Source: Channa striata (taxonomy: Eukaryota; Chordata; Actinopteri; Anabantiformes; Channidae). Taken from it: 64,000 bases of DNA. The stretch spans positions 4,530,951 to 4,594,950 of the forward strand of contig CM065189.1 of the NCBI GenBank assembly GCA_033026295.1. The letters run 5' to 3'. The notes beneath the pieces are model-generated. The model worked only from the letters and a program-made list of their open reading frames with translations. It searched no databases and was not told where the DNA came from. The position numbers were made by a program, and so were the translations under genes. This document shows, piece after piece, positions 1 to 14,947 of this stretch; position 1 is the first letter of the stretch, and each line of letters opens with the position of its first letter.

Positions 1-240
1 TGTGCAGGGCTGGACTCGAAGTCTGGATGGACATTTCGGGGAGGATCACACAAATTAAAGGAGAAGATACACTTTCTGGCCACTTTATTAGGTACACCTG
101 TACAGTCTTATGTAATCCAGTACAGCAGCTCTGCCATGAATTTTACTTTTACAAGGTTACAATTTTCCCAGTTTTTAGTTTTTTTACACTGCCAGAAAGG
201 TGATAATTCTTCTGTTTATTATTCAGGCCAAATGGGTAGA
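1..240. repeat. Dispersed repeat similar to 49600-49760
   Basis: The stretch around 75-215 (TTATTAGGTACACCTG, then CCAGTACAGCAGC, then AAAGGTGATAATTCT) recurs in the same order at about 49605-49735. It has the character of a dispersed non-coding repeat. I cannot assign it to a named family, and termini are not clear. The missing last exon of the C20orf27 homologue was sought here on the minus strand and not found. Confidence 0.5.
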
Positions 241-465
241 GGAGATTATAAGAAGAGGAGGTTCTTATGTTTTTGTCCCATCATTCATTCGAAATAGAGC
301 GCCCGTGTTTTGGGGTAACTCTATAGAGAAACAGAGCGGACAGACTCACAGTCCACTGGGAACCAATCAGCTACAGCCTGTCAAAAACATCAAACGACAC
401 ATGACTTGTTCATGTCTGACAAGCCTCAGTAGAAATGTACCGAGTGTGTGTCTGCTGGCACCTAC

Positions 466-3400
466 CAATGACTTTGGCCTGCAGTCTGACCTTGATACTG
501 CCGTCTTTTCTCCCTCGGGTAACCAGGTTGATGTCCTCCTGCTGCACGCCCTCCTGATGCGTCCTGTACTCACACGTTACCTTTACTCCTCCTGAAGAGA
601 AAGGTTTCATTCATTTTGACATAAACTGTAGGAGTATGACGCTGCTTTTTGCAAAGGGTTGAATTCAGTTTGCATGGAGAGTATAGCTGAGGTGCCAATC
701 AGAAGAGTAGTTCTGCCTTAGATGGACAGCAGTGAGAGATAAACAACAGGAGGCAGATAAGAGGACGACAGTCTTTCTTCCTTCTCGGTACAAACTTATC
801 AGCTCGCTCGTCTGTGCAGGAACAGTCCCCTGAGGTGAATGGTATATATAATGCATGAGCTTCCTTAAGTCACTGTGGAACGCAGGCTGGGGAGGCTGAG
901 TTCTCGCCCCCCCTCTGCATGAGCCAAGTTAGTAAATGCTCCTGAAAATCAATAACCTACATTGGTAGCATATAACAAAATCCTTCCTTATATTCATCAA
1001 ATCTTCTGAGGACCATGTTGACCTATGAGCTGCTTGCTGGATGAACTAACTTATTGACCACTAACTCCAAAATAAGGTTTAAAAGGAGGGGCAGTATTTG
1101 TATGAGCAGCCTTGCTAGATTGACAGCAACTGTTCATGGTTACTTATCCCACCTTAGCTTTGTCTTGTTGCTTAGTTATTACCAGTATTTTAATAAGCCT
1201 GTCCATGTGTCTTTAGACTGGCTTATTGTCAGTCAGTCAAACAGCTGCTCTCGACCCACACCACAGCTGCTGAGGTTCTCACTGAACAAGCACATCTCTC
1301 TAATCGTCTCTCTGATCTTTAGCTTCCTGTTTGACGAACAACTGGCTTTAGAATATTTCTGACCAAAATATATTTCTGAGCAGACCTTTAGATATAAATC
1401 TCAGCACCTGTGGGAATAGCTCCTAGTTCATATTCAGGAGACAGACAGTCTCTCTTGCTTAGATGACTCTTAACCAGCTCTCATTACTCTGCCATAAACC
1501 CAGGCTGCTGCTATATAAATACATAAAGCTGAATTGATTTAATATGTTGCAGAATTACTTCTGGACATGTCAAATCCTGTTTAACAGCTGTTCTAACTGT
1601 TCCCAGACCTTAAACTACACATGAGAGAATGAGAATTTAGTTTTTATTTTGCAACAAACTCCCTGAAAAGTTGATTTTGACTAAAACTCTCGAAAACCCT
1701 TATTTTATTATTTAGTCTCATCTTGCACTACACTGCATTTGTTTCTATTGTTAAGACTTAATTTGTCTTCATCAGGTTTAGCTTATGTTGCCTTCCATTT
1801 TTTTACTGTTTAACTTCGTACAAATCCTGTTTTATTTATATCACGGTGTGCTATTTTTTATCTTTTCTGAATATTCTGAACTGTTGGTAACCACTGATCA
1901 TTCTCACCGTAAACCTGCAGTGTAAAAATAGAGATCAATGAATATGTCTCTATGCATTTGTGTATGTGTGTATTCTAATGTTCTGTTAATGGTTAATACC
2001 TAATAACATAAATGTCAAGTACTAAAACAATTATAAGCTGTTTCTAAAGAATTTCAGAAGCGGATAGTAAGAAGGGAGGCAGATGGATGGAAACAGCAGG
2101 GTCCACACAGACACAGATCAGAAAACAGTGAAGCAGCCTCTGGGGACTTGGTTCCGCCTCAAACAACCATCCATCTTTCTTTGTACAGTAACCAGTTTAG
2201 AAGGGTTGAGGCTTTTTTGTTGCTCTGGAAAGAGGAAAAATGCGTGAATATTTAAATCCTCCTCAGATACTCTAATGGTCCCTCCAACATTTGGGGCCAG
2301 ATATGATGATCTCTCTGCATGATTGACAGCTGATTTGTGCCAGTGTCAGACAAGCACAGGACAGACCCCAACACTCCCAGCACCATATCATGTCAATTAC
2401 CAGTGATGACCCAACTGATCATCACTACACCTTCTTGACAAATAAAGTAATAATAATAAAATATGACATAATTGCACTTGTCACATGATGCAGCAGTCTG
2501 ATATGTCACAGTGCAGGTTAAAGATAAATGTAAATAGTGTGGACAGAAAAAGTCCCCATCTGCTCACACTAATGGACATTTTAACACCCCAAACTGACCA
2601 TCAGAGTCTGAACTCACCCTCCAGTGTGGAGTTTATACGGTGGGCACGGAGGCTGGGGGACCTGCGCGTTGGAGAGGAGGAAGGAAGGCAGGAGAGCTCT
2701 TTGCCCACTGTGGGCACGTCTGGAATGGTGAAGACGATCTCATAACAGTGATGGCTCTTCAGGAAACCAGCCTGGAGTGAGGAACGACACAGTAGATGCA
2801 ACGTGTAAAGAGAAGGGAGATTGTCCATAATCTTCATATTGATGAGGATTATGGACCAACTGCTTGCTGCGTACAGCATTCACACACACAGCCACAGACA
2901 CACCTTGACCAGGTAGCTGCCGTCTTTCTCTAAGACAGCAATGAGAGTGGATAGGTTTGACTGGTCGTCCCTCCGTGTGGGAGAGCCAGGGGGCTCGTCA
3001 TCGTCAGGGAAACGCACCCCACCTGCTTTGGAGGTGGAGCCTGGTGACAGAGAAAGTACAAACCAAAGCAGCTGCAAACAAGGAGCTGTAACAAAGTTCT
3101 GTTTACAGAATATTTATAAAGCAAAAACAGAAATGTGCATTTTTATTAATGTCTAATGATCTTAAGTAAATTAGGAAACTTAAGCTGTGCACAAAGAAGG
3201 AGAGCAAATGTAATTCCACAGAAACGTCTGGAGGATAAAGCGTCAGCCAGCCAATTAACAAGTCTACAGCAACACGTGTGAAGTGTGAAGGAGTTTTTGT
3301 TCGACAAGCTCTGTTTATGTGGGGAACCGCTCACGCTGCTTGTTGCACTATGACGTTATCTTCATGATTCTAAATTCACAGTAACAAACGACCAAAAATG

Positions 3401-3825
3401 ACAAGACGGGATAGGCTTCTCTGACGAAAGCCTTTTTACAGCCGAATAATAGCTGTAGCTGCAGTGGTGGAAGTGCAAGACACTCAACACACAAAATCCA
3501 CAATTACAACCTGGGTTCTGAAACAAATGCAGGACCCAGGGTGTTATCAAGTTACCATAGGCCTTCTCAGTGCATCACTTTATAATTTTAACAAATTAAC
3601 TGCTCAGGAACAAGGAGGACAGCAAATGAATGCGGAAATGTGGCAAACTCATTCATATAATCATGGGTCAATTGGAAGTATTTTGTACTGTAGTTTCCCA
3701 CATGCAGGAGGTTAAAGTGAACGACACACTGGTGGGTTCAGCTAGACGTAACTGCAGTACAACAGCATTCACGCACTCACACACACACAGGCAGTGTCAA
3801 ACTTACCTTTTCTTCCTGTTGCCAT
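466..3825 (-). CDS. adissp: C20orf27/ADISSP homologue, four coding exons, 3' end off the window
   Basis: Four minus-strand exons join in frame with consensus splice sites: 3807-3825 (ATG plus 16 nt, donor GTAAGT), 2904-3040, 2618-2771 (donor GTGAGT) and 466-591 (donor GTAGGT). They give about 145 residues starting MATGRKG. Recognisable stretches are GGVRFPDDDE, the SYLVK-AGFLK junction, CYEIVFTIP, KVTCEYRTHQEGV and VRLQAKVIG. These match the human C20orf27 (adipose-secreted signalling protein) family in order and spacing; that protein is about 174 residues, so one final exon of roughly 30 residues should lie left of position 1. The family has one small beta-rich domain with no known catalytic residues. 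Its reported roles (secreted thermogenic signal, phosphatase-linked signalling) come from mammals and are not shown by this sequence. The start was chosen because the first exon is short, in phase, and preserves the family's basic N terminus. No frame breaks are seen. Confidence 0.86.
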
Positions 3826-6079
3826 AGGAATGAGGTTAGGAACTGGCAAGTGTCAGACAATACCTGTGTGATTTCATCACTGACGTCAGGAGAATAAAGA
3901 CAATGACAGAGAGACAGAAGCAGGTTAGATGTCTGACTGTGACAGCTTTATGTTGCATCATTCACTGAGATAAAAACACAGACTTTTTACTGTTCTGGCC
4001 TTGGTCTGATGGGCCTCAGTTCTGTGCTAATCTGTCAGCTTTTCGTGTCCATGTAGTGGATGGGGAAGTGGAATCTGTTCACCTTTGTTAAAGATACAGA
4101 AGGTCATCTAGTCAGTCCTCACATGTCTGCGTGAATTAGGGTCGGAGATGTGGTAGAGCAGCATTTTCCCCCTCTAACCTGAGTTGATGCTGCTGTGTGT
4201 GTGTGTGTGTGAACATGGTGTTCCTGAACAGTAAAAGCATTTCATAACTAAAAACTAAACAGACGTTTACCAGCAGAAACTAGGGCATGGCCACCAGTGT
4301 CCTACAGATAGTGAATATCATCAGACCAACTGACCAGGTAGGAGGGGGTTATGTTCCCGATGCTTTCCAAAGGCTACCACAGACTTCCTCTGGACCCTCC
4401 CAAACTGTCCTGACAGTCTACATCAGAACACTGACACTCCATTATTGGTTAGCATGTCCACACAGTCGCACCCACTTGTTCCAAAATTACATCCACACCT
4501 CGATGCTCGGCTCAGCACACTAGCGAAAACAAACTGTTTCTGACAGCACTGAAAAAGTGCTGCATCAAGACTCATTACTATAACACAGCAATGAGCTGTT
4601 TCTGTATTGAATTATAAATCATTCATAGGAGAATAAAAAACTTAAATTCGACATTATACACAAATGGCCTCTTTAATGGGGATGTCTTCTCTCCTTTATA
4701 AAACAAAGTGAAATATTGCATCCATGGACATGAGAGGCCAAGACGAGCAACTACAAAATCCTCACATATTAAAATAGCAAAAAATCTCTGTAAAATAATA
4801 TGTGCATGTCTATGTATAATAGGTGTACAATAAATGTAATAAGGAGTAAACTTATGGTAAAATGAAAGCACACCACAGGAACCATCTTCAATCACCCGTG
4901 TCTCTGCATCAAGGCTCATTATTAATTATAAATAATCCATGTCACTCTCAGTTTGGAGATGCTTGTATCGATCCAGCCGCTTCATTAAAGCCATTTTATA
5001 CCCTCAGATCTGGAAGCTTGCCACAGTCAGTGGCACTCACTCATCTCATTTATCAAACCTTACCAAGACTGTCTCTCAATCCCATGGATACTTGTCTTTT
5101 TACAGTCATGCAGTGATGTTAAGTTACAGAGCACAGTGAATAAGGCCAACACCTGCAATGAAGAAAAAAGTTTTGCTTCTACTTTGCCTGGATTTTAATA
5201 TTGAAAACATTGAAAACAAAACAACACAGTTTTGAATTATTACACCTATAACAATGAATGAGAAATTTTATTTATGCCAAAAACCTGTTTTAAATGTGTG
5301 TATTACCTTTTCCATTGATGCTCGGCGTACGTACAGAGATCTTAACTTGACACGTGTCTGTGGAGAATCCACTTCTGAGTGCACGTGATTGTGAAGAGAA
5401 GGAGCAATTCATCTGTGATGGTGTTACACCAGCAAAGAAACAACCACAACCAAGATCCAGAAACACTGCCACCATCCCAGAGCCTGAGCTCAACGTGATT
5501 TCTCATTTTCAGCATGTGATGAGTCGTGTTTGTACTATTTCCAACCCATAACAGATTTCAAAGGATTTGTAAATCACTGCATTCAGTTTTTATAGTTTAC
5601 ATGGTGTCCCAGCTTCTCTGGGAATTGTTATGTCAGTTTTCAGAATGTTTATAAACTGTGATTCTGGTATCTGACGGACAATGTCTGTCTGGGTTTGAAT
5701 TTCATAAGCTTTTATATAAGTGCACCTATAGAAACTGCCTTCACTTATACCTCATTTGCCTGAATACATTTGTCACACACTGCAACACCTTTACATAAGA
5801 AAAAAAAAAATTTTACACATAACTCACCTGAGCTGGACCCTGTTCTCCCTGCAGAACCCGTCCAGCACACACAGTACATTCTTACACTGTTTAACAAATG
5901 GCAGAATTTCACACGTTGATTTGCCCCTGAAATCGTTGACAGGCTGCATCAGATCCAGTAAAGAGCAGCTGAATTCACGGGCATGTAAATGTTTTGTTAG
6001 TGAACACCAGCCTTTTCCAGTGTTTTCAACGTGTGCTCGCCCATGAACAGTGTGACACACACACACACAAATGATTAAT
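3826..6079. other. Non-coding: probable 5' UTR intron/upstream region
   Basis: No coding exon could be supported on either strand. It holds a short (GT)n at about 4195-4212. From about 5374 onward it is paralogous to 26867-27438. It probably contains the untranslated 5' part and an intron of the C20orf27 homologue. Confidence 0.4.
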
Positions 6080-6400
6080 GACAATCATCTCCACGCCCGG
6101 AGCCTCGTGCCATCGCACGGGAAATACGTACCGCTCGGTGGGAACATTTGCTCTGGGCGTTTCCCCGCTAACGTTAAGCAGAACCAGCGGTACCGGTCCA
6201 CTGAGAGAAGCAGAGGATGTTCCGGAAACTGCCGGTGACGGTCTCAGTCACTGGGATGGAGACGGTCCCGGAGAGTCAGGGAGCGGCCGTGGTCCAGTAA
6301 CCCAAGCCTCCACCGAGTCTGTCCTCTGAAAAGAGCCGAAGCGAATCATTTGAAAGCGCGTTTCCTCAAACGTAACGAGCGTCAGGAGACGCACCTTCAG
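6080..6400. promoter_or_regulatory. CpG-rich stretch, candidate promoter/5' UTR of the C20orf27 homologue
   Basis: This stretch has many CpG dinucleotides (ACGCCCGG, CATCGCACGGG, TACCGCTCGG, GGTACCGGT, CCCGGAGAG), unlike the AT-rich, CpG-poor sequence on both sides. It lies about 2.3 kb upstream of the first coding exon of the minus-strand gene, where a vertebrate CpG-island promoter and an untranslated first exon would be expected. No splice donor or start site was fixed. A (GT)n tract ends it at about 6408-6429. The second copy of this neighbourhood (26867 onward) has lost just this part. Confidence 0.45.
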
Positions 6401-6429
6401 CCTTCCTGTGTGTGTGTGTGTGTGTGTGT

Positions 6430-7596
6430 TTTCTGCAGAGGACGATGCGCTCATGGTTTCCTCATGCGGACGCTGGAGTAAAAACACGACGTCTGAAATT
6501 CAAAGTGGGATGTTCATATAGAATATTATATCAGAATATTCCGCCTGAATATCTAATAAATACACGCTGTCAATATCTGAAACTGAAAGCCCAATACACC
6601 TGAATGACACAAGTGACGTCATTCGTCCTGGAAGTGGTGACGTCGTAGATAATAATATTATTATTAAATTAATTAAATTAAGGATATCAGCAATATCATA
6701 ATCCTATGAAAAACACATTAAACATTAAAATGGAACACTGGATATCTGGTGCAGTATGATCCTTCAGTCCAAAAAAAAAAAAACAACATTTCAGAGATCT
6801 ATAATGACATAGTTCACAAACGTAGTTTCCAGTGAAACCTCCATATTGTTGTTAGTGTGTTGCGTGTTTGTTTTGATAACGTGTAAAATTTAGTTCTGTA
6901 GGGTCCTGATGTGGACCCTGCTGGAACAGGTTCCAAAGTATCCACAAGTTCAGTGTGGGTCAGTGTGAGTGTTGTATGTAATTATTTTCATATTTGGACT
7001 CTTGTGGACATTTAATTGCACTGTGACAAAGTTTGAAGATTAAAACTTTTAATCTTGATATCACACACTACTTGTTGTTAAAATGGTAAATTTATCCAAA
7101 ACATTTTAGAATGTTGTTACTCATTCACAAACACACACACCCACACACTCACACACAGCGATGGCTGCCTTGGTGCTCACCTTACAAAACGACAGCGTTA
7201 CCAACTGAGCATGACTACATCAACACACACACTGGCAAAACTAATATAATAATAATAATAATGATAATATAACAATAATAAATGTATATACGTATTTTAA
7301 CCACTTGCTCAAGGCTTAAAATAAATTGTTGTTTTAACTTTTAACCATTTACAACTATTTAACTGAATAATATCAACAAAATATAATAGAACTACGAAAG
7401 TGTGTAGATGTTTTCAAACACTCCAGTACAGAATCACGGAAAACTATTAGTCTGCAAAAATGAAGCATGAAGATAACTAACTGCAAACTCTTATTGTAAA
7501 ACATGATTTTAAAAATATTAATATTTGAACATGTTATTTAACACAGTATGTTGTCTGCACACTCGATATCTCCTTGGGCCATACAGAAAAAGAACA
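6430..7596. other. Non-coding flank, copy A of the duplicated block
   Basis: No gene is seen. Sequence from 6440 to 6720 aligns by eye with 27470-27760, and 7040-7596 aligns with 28320-28885, including a shared (CA)-rich patch and the shared string CTTGGGCCATAC. It is AT-rich with short (TAA)n-like runs near 7240. Confidence 0.6.
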
Positions 7597-9640
<2,044 letters not shown>

Positions 9641-9769
9641 TTTTTATATATATATATATATATAAAAATGTATATATATATATATAACCTGATTTGTGTT
9701 TAGAACGTTTAGATAAAGGTTCTATTTCTGCCTGATCTATTACAAAAGCTTTTCAACAATCACATTCAG

Positions 9770-9938
9770 TTTTTGTTTCATTTTCACTATGAGCTGTGCT
9801 AGTGAGGGTGGGGTTTGGTGCATAGGGCTATTTAAAGAATCTGATGGGGAAACACTCTTCAGCCATTCACTCTCCATTTCAGCTGTGGTACCTGCCATAA
9901 CTTACCCAAATTTGGACGGCAACATTTACAAGGAAAAC
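9770..9938 (+). promoter_or_regulatory. GIMAP-A core promoter: ISRE-like site plus TATA-like box
   Basis: The top strand reads TTTCATTTTC at 9776-9785, which is GAAANNGAAA on the other strand, the interferon-stimulated response element core. About 44 bp downstream a TATTTAAA box lies at 9829-9836, and the start codon follows at 9939, leaving room for an 80-bp leader. The arrangement is repeated in GIMAP-B and in the orphan exon promoter. Function is inferred from motif and spacing only. Confidence 0.6.
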
Positions 9939-12361
9939 ATGGATGGAAACTCAGGTAAGTCATGTTAATATTCCATGTTTTGAATGGCAACTGCTCTGCA
10001 CATTTATAGCACGTTTCTACCTTGTGACTACTAGAAGCTCTTTAGACTGCTTCTCATTAACATACTCCAAAAAGATGTGACATTATCTTCTTTTAAAAAA
10101 TGGTCACAATAAGTAACACTTAATATATTTCAGGAGATTTTAAGTGATAGTTTGAGTAAAATGTATTAAATAAGTTAGTGAAATTTATAAAAAAAAATAA
10201 GCTAAGACTATATAATGCAAAAACTAAAATGTGTTGGGTTTAGTTCTACAATAGAACATGATTAGTTGGTGCTGTGGCATGGCAGATAAAGCAGTCGTCC
10301 ACCAATCCTACAGATGTTGGTGTCTTGTTTAAATGTCCTTAAACAAGACACTAACCCCCACAGCTGAAGAGCAGCTCCCTCATCACTGTGTGTGTGTGGG
10401 AGGAGGGATAAATATGAAGCAGTGTGAATCTCTTTGAGTACAAACAGGTAGAAAGGCGCTTTACAAGTGCACACCATATAAGATATATTTCCTACATAAC
10501 TTTAGCACTTTGAGGAAGAAATGTATATTTTACAATTTAGTTTATATGTATTGACATTACACTGCACTGAGTGAAGGGAAAAACGACACGCTTCTTTTAA
10601 ATGAACTTGTGGACAGGAACAAAGTGATCTGAGTTCTACTTGAGAGCGTTTTTTTAAATATTGTGGCCAAAAGTTGCCTATTGGCTCAATGGGTAGAGCA
10701 TCACGCTGGGTTTCAGAAGTCTCCACACATGTCGAGCCCACACATTCTTGACAATTCATACTTCCTTTAAGATACCTAAGTTGACAATATTTTCAGCAGC
10801 TGGTTTAAAACAGGATTTTTATAGGCTTTATTGACACTGAACATGTTTGCATGTTACAATCTATTTTCTAAGGGGGGAATAATGGGCAGCCACAGGTGGC
10901 GCCCAGAGACCACCTGGACACACTCACTGCATGGGGTGAGGTTTGATCCTTCAAGCTTCTGCATTTCAACCTGATGCTTTACCCCCCTGAGCCAACAGGC
11001 CACCAAAAAGACTTTTGTGCACAATTTACCATGGCACTGTAAGGCCAGGTTTATCCATAGAGTAAAAAATAATAATAATTTTAATAAGTTGTCCCCTTGC
11101 AGAGGACACATCAGATATTAAACTGAAGAGTAATATCAATAACATTAATTATGTAAGACGTTTTTTAAAAATAAAGAAACCCTCAACCAAAAGTGTCACT
11201 CTGGTTCGGTCTGGTCGATTTTCACTTTGCTCTGTTACAGTTTAAAGAGCCCTTTACCTGCTGCAGCAAACTGACCTTAGATTAGTTCATGAAAAGAGAG
11301 TCTGACAAGCATATAAGTGAAAAGGAGCCTCTAATACCAGGTATATGTGCAACCTGATGCTGATTATTTTATATTGTCCTTCATTCTTCTTCACAGAATT
11401 TACCAGAACACAGCTGAGGATTGTGATGGTGGGGAAAACTGGCAACGGGAAAAGTAGCACTGGAAACACCATTCTGGGACGACAGTGCTTTGAATCAAAG
11501 CTCAGTGCTAGGTCTATTACTGTGGAGTGTTCTAAGGGAACAGCTCGGGTGGATGGACAGCAGGTGGCTGTCATTGACACCCCGGGACTGTTTGACACCA
11601 GGTTTGATGAACACCAAACATCTAAACTTATAGGCCAGTGCATCAAATCTGCTGCTCCTGGACCCCATGTTTTCCTGGTGATCATCAGACTGGCTAGATT
11701 CACTGGAGAAGAAAAGGAGATTGTGAATAAGATCCCAGAAATCTTCGGCCAGGCTGCAGACAGATACAGCATGGTCCTCTTTACTGGTGGTGATGATCTT
11801 GAAGATACCATTGAAAACTTCCTCACAGGGAGCCCGGAGCTGCAGGAGCTTGTACTAAGATGTAATGGTCACTACCATGTCTTCAATAATAGGAGCAAGG
11901 ATCGTTCTCAGGTCACTGAGCTGCTTCAGAAGATCCGAAATATAGTTCAGAGGAATGGAGGAAGTCACTACACCAACGAGATGTTCCAGGAGGCAGAGAG
12001 GGCGATCGAAGAGGAGAAACAACGAATCCTGAAGGAGAAGGAAGAGAAAATACGCAGAGAACAAGAGGAAGTGGAGAGAAAAATGCAGGAAAATTATCGA
12101 AAACAGATGCAGATACTGTATCAACAATTTGAGGCTGACAGAGAGAGGGAGAGGAAGATGGTGAGAGAGGAGAGAGAAGCAGAGAGAGAGAGAGAGAGAG
12201 AAGACAGAGAAAGGGAGAGGATCATAATGATGGATCAATTAAATAAACAACATGAAAAAGAACGTCAAGCTGCACAAAACGAAGTACAACAACATTATGC
12301 CCTGATGGCCAGGAGGCAAGCTGAAATGCAAAGTTTTCAACGCCCCTGTGTAATCTTGTAA
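9939..12361 (+). CDS. GIMAP-A: AIG1/GIMAP-family GTPase with CaaX-like C terminus
   Basis: Two coding exons, 9939-9954 (MDGNS, donor GTAAGT, phase 1) and 11397-12361, give 326 residues. The AIG1 GTP-binding domain is clear: P-loop GKTGNGKS at residues 18-25, DTPG at 66-69, the GIMAP box RLARFTGEE at 103-111, FTGGD in the G4 position (no N/TKxD), and FNN at 168-170. Residues from about 205 onward are highly charged and heptad-like (EEEKQRILKEKEEKIRREQ), a predicted coiled coil. The last four residues are Cys-Val-Ile-Leu, a CaaX-like box ending in Leu. GIMAPs are membrane- or lipid-droplet-associated GTPases best known from lymphocytes. The annotated start uses the short upstream exon because its phase fits; a start inside the long exon's upstream intron would add hydrophobic intronic residues. 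AATAAA lies at about 12484. The coil contains a near-perfect GAGA repeat. Confidence 0.85.
10262..11095. repeat. SINE cluster inserted in GIMAP-A intron 1
   Basis: GIMAP-B's intron lacks these 800 bp: the shared sequence GATTAGTTGGTGCTGTG jumps directly to CCCCTTGCAGAGGA there. The insert holds a degenerate SINE at about 10262-10480 (ends GGCGCTTTACAAGTGCACACCAT), a tRNA-like head at 10680-10750 (A-box-like TGGCTCAATGGGTAGAGC), and an opposite-strand tRNA-like unit at about 10870-11010 (its minus strand reads TGTTGGCTCAGGGGGGTAAA). The units are in opposed orientations. None is an intact tRNA gene. Confidence 0.6.
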
Positions 12362-12489
12362 TCAGTTCACTGCAGATCAACACTGACGGTTTGTCTCTTC
12401 ATCTACAAGTCTGAATCTGTGTTGTGGTCTGTGTTTAATCTCCTTCTGCTGCAACTGTATTAATCATAAATCTGTAACTGTAAAATAAA

Positions 12490-14085
12490 ATGACAAAACT
12501 GTTCAGATCACTGGAAGTAACAACATAGGGAGAGTTTCCTCACTTCAATGGGATCCATCAGGTTACATTAATAAAACAAATTATAAAAATAAAAAAATCT
12601 TGGGCAAAGGTGTTTAATATCAGCCACCAACCCTCAGTTATTTTCAAGAACTGTTTAATATGATCTTTATTAGGTTCATCAGTGATGACACTTATTTTCA
12701 TACTCATTTCTAACGGCCTTCATGTGGCATTACATAAATGTGTAAATTACACAATTCAGACTAGTACACTGCCATGTCAATCACAGTGACACTCAACGTC
12801 AGTCAAGGAAATATAATAATGTTTTGGCAAGAAACTCAGCAAGTCAAGAATTAAGATTCAATTTAAGGGGAATGTTTTACCTTGTTACAGCTGCTGTCTG
12901 CTCCAAAAAAGAAAAAAAAAGATGACAAGCAGACCAACACAAAAGTTCACAATAATCAGCCGTGGCAGTGCAATGAATGCACACTCTAAGAAAATAGTTA
13001 CCCAACCATTTTAGTGTGTATGGAGAGTGATGACAGGAGGATATAAATAATGATGATGATTACAATTATTACTTTCTTTTTGAAAGGGTTTATGGAGAAT
13101 TACTGTACATAAACATAGTCAGATTTATATCCAAGCCAAGATGTGATAAAGACCCAAGTAATTATGAAACCGAAATATTAACAGGTAAACTGTTTTGTTG
13201 CGTTCTTTATCATTTTTCACCTGTAGGCAGGGTGAGAAAGATGTAACCACTTAGGTAAAAGTTTGGTGGAGAGGGCGACAGGTAACCCACCTGGGTTGAG
13301 CGACCGGTTACAAGATAAAACCAGACTGAACACGTTTTCAAAGACAGGGACGGGCAAACCCAAATCAGATAGGGAGGTGTGGTGTCAAGACCACTATCAT
13401 GGCATCAAGATAGGGATTTTTATTAAATATGTACTACTGAACAGTTTTGAGATAATAGTGTCAAAAATATAGACTGATGATTGGACATGTAACATAATAT
13501 AAATACTTGAATGATAGTGTGAAATCTTTGATTATTCAAATGAAATAAAAAAGCCAAATCCCTGCAAGGAGTTATGGCATGACCCAGTGAACAATACAAA
13601 TAGGCCAGCAGCATCCACAGGCTTTCAGACCAGACACGACCTACCGTAGGAATGTTGGCTGTCCATGTTTGGTTGCTGCTACAGACACTGGTGAAAACGT
13701 CTGGTGAGTTATTTCTGCTGCTGCTCCTTTTTATCCCACGGCTTTATGCAGTGACCCACACCGACACCGTGAACATCACACTGAAAGTGAAACTAAAGGA
13801 TTTCAGGAGATTTACCATCTAAATAGAAACGTTCAGGCGTTAGAATGTTCCCACATTTACTGTGAGATAGTTATGGGTAACAATTTGAGCACTGACTTTA
13901 AACAAATTCATATTCACTGGCTTTGTTTATTTTATTTACAAAATCACAACACTCTACCGAAAAGTATAACGAAAGAAAAACTAATAAAAAAAAAAAAATT
14001 TTGTCACAATCATGTCCATATGTATGTACTTGGAAATAAATTTCACCTAAATAACTACTTTCAAAGTAAACAGAGAAAAGAAAGC
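12490..14085. other. Non-coding 3' flank of GIMAP-A
   Basis: No gene is seen. To about 13842 it is paralogous to 32030-33478 (for example AACAACATAGGGAGAGTTTCC and AAGCCAAGATGTGATAAAGAC in both). Copy-specific indels are frequent. The remainder to 14085 is AT-rich and unassigned. Confidence 0.6.
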
Positions 14086-14315
14086 AACAGTGAGGCCTTG
14101 TGGCTCTGTCTACATCACAGTCTGGTTCGCTGCAGCCACAGCCACAGCCAGGGATAAGGCCAAGCTGCAGCGTGTCATCCACTCTGCAGAGGTGATCGGT
14201 TGCAGCCTCCCATTTCTTCAGGATCTGTACGTCTCCAGGATCTGTAGAGGGGCAGGAACAATCGCAGCCGACCCAGCCTTGACCCCCTCCTTGACAGTCA
14301 CTCTCACTTTTTAAG
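14086..14315 (+). mobile_element. LINE reverse transcriptase C-terminal fragment
   Basis: The plus strand encodes WFAAATATARDKAKLQRVIHS followed by VIGCSLPFLQDLYVSRICRG, the conserved post-RT region of a fish Jockey-group non-LTR element. Only about 75 codons remain, with no catalytic motif, so the clade is not resolved. Confidence 0.6.
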
Positions 14316-14947
14316 TTCACTCACTTCTTCTGTATATAGCTTCTTGAATTCTTTTATGTTATTGTATTTTATTAACCGGTTTCTGCATAATGCTATATAA
14401 GTGCACAAAAACAGTGACATAGAACAAATGTAGCATGTGACAATATTAAGAAACTGACCTATCTTTTTCACGCTTAATTAAGACAGAATGGACAGCATTT
14501 GATAACCATGTCATATAAATACACATAATAGAAGAACCAGCAAGACAATACCTCAAGAAAAGTCAGGAATACACACACCCCTAGAATCCTCTGATTCATA
14601 CACTCTGAGACCTAATACACCTCTGGCCTGTTAACTCTCTTGTGCCTGTTAAGATTACTTTTTCTACCAATAGGTGGCACATTTGCACTGCTACGTGATA
14701 TAGGTGGAGTTCACTTACAAAATAACTATAAATAATTTTAAAATTCTCAGATTTCTACAGATTGGAATTTGTCAATTCCTATAGTCCCTTTTACAGTGGA
14801 GTCTTTCTAACACAGTGCTTTAATATTTCAATTCATTTTTAGCCTAAATTCTATCACATCAGGGCACATTTATCTGTGTAGTACGTGTGATACTCAGGTT
14901 GGTCTTCTGTGTCTTCTGTAAAGCTATGTAGGAAGCTCCTGATAAAA

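Noticed and set aside
200..595. 131-codon plus-strand frame
   Set aside because: It overlaps the antisense of the C20orf27 exon at 466-591 and a dispersed repeat, and shows no recognisable domain.
3464..3827. Short plus-strand frames near the C20orf27 first exon
   Set aside because: No codon or domain support; they lie in an intron of the minus-strand gene.
10680..10750. tRNA gene
   Set aside because: Box-A-like and box-B-like strings are present, but no complete cloverleaf; the context is a SINE. The same applies to 14948-15145 and 56603-56794.
11855..12238. Long minus-strand frame opposite the GIMAP-A coil (also 30447-31244 and similar frames opposite C and E)
   Set aside because: The Leu/Phe/Ser-rich sequence is the shadow of the purine-rich coiled-coil codons; the sense frame has the conserved domain.
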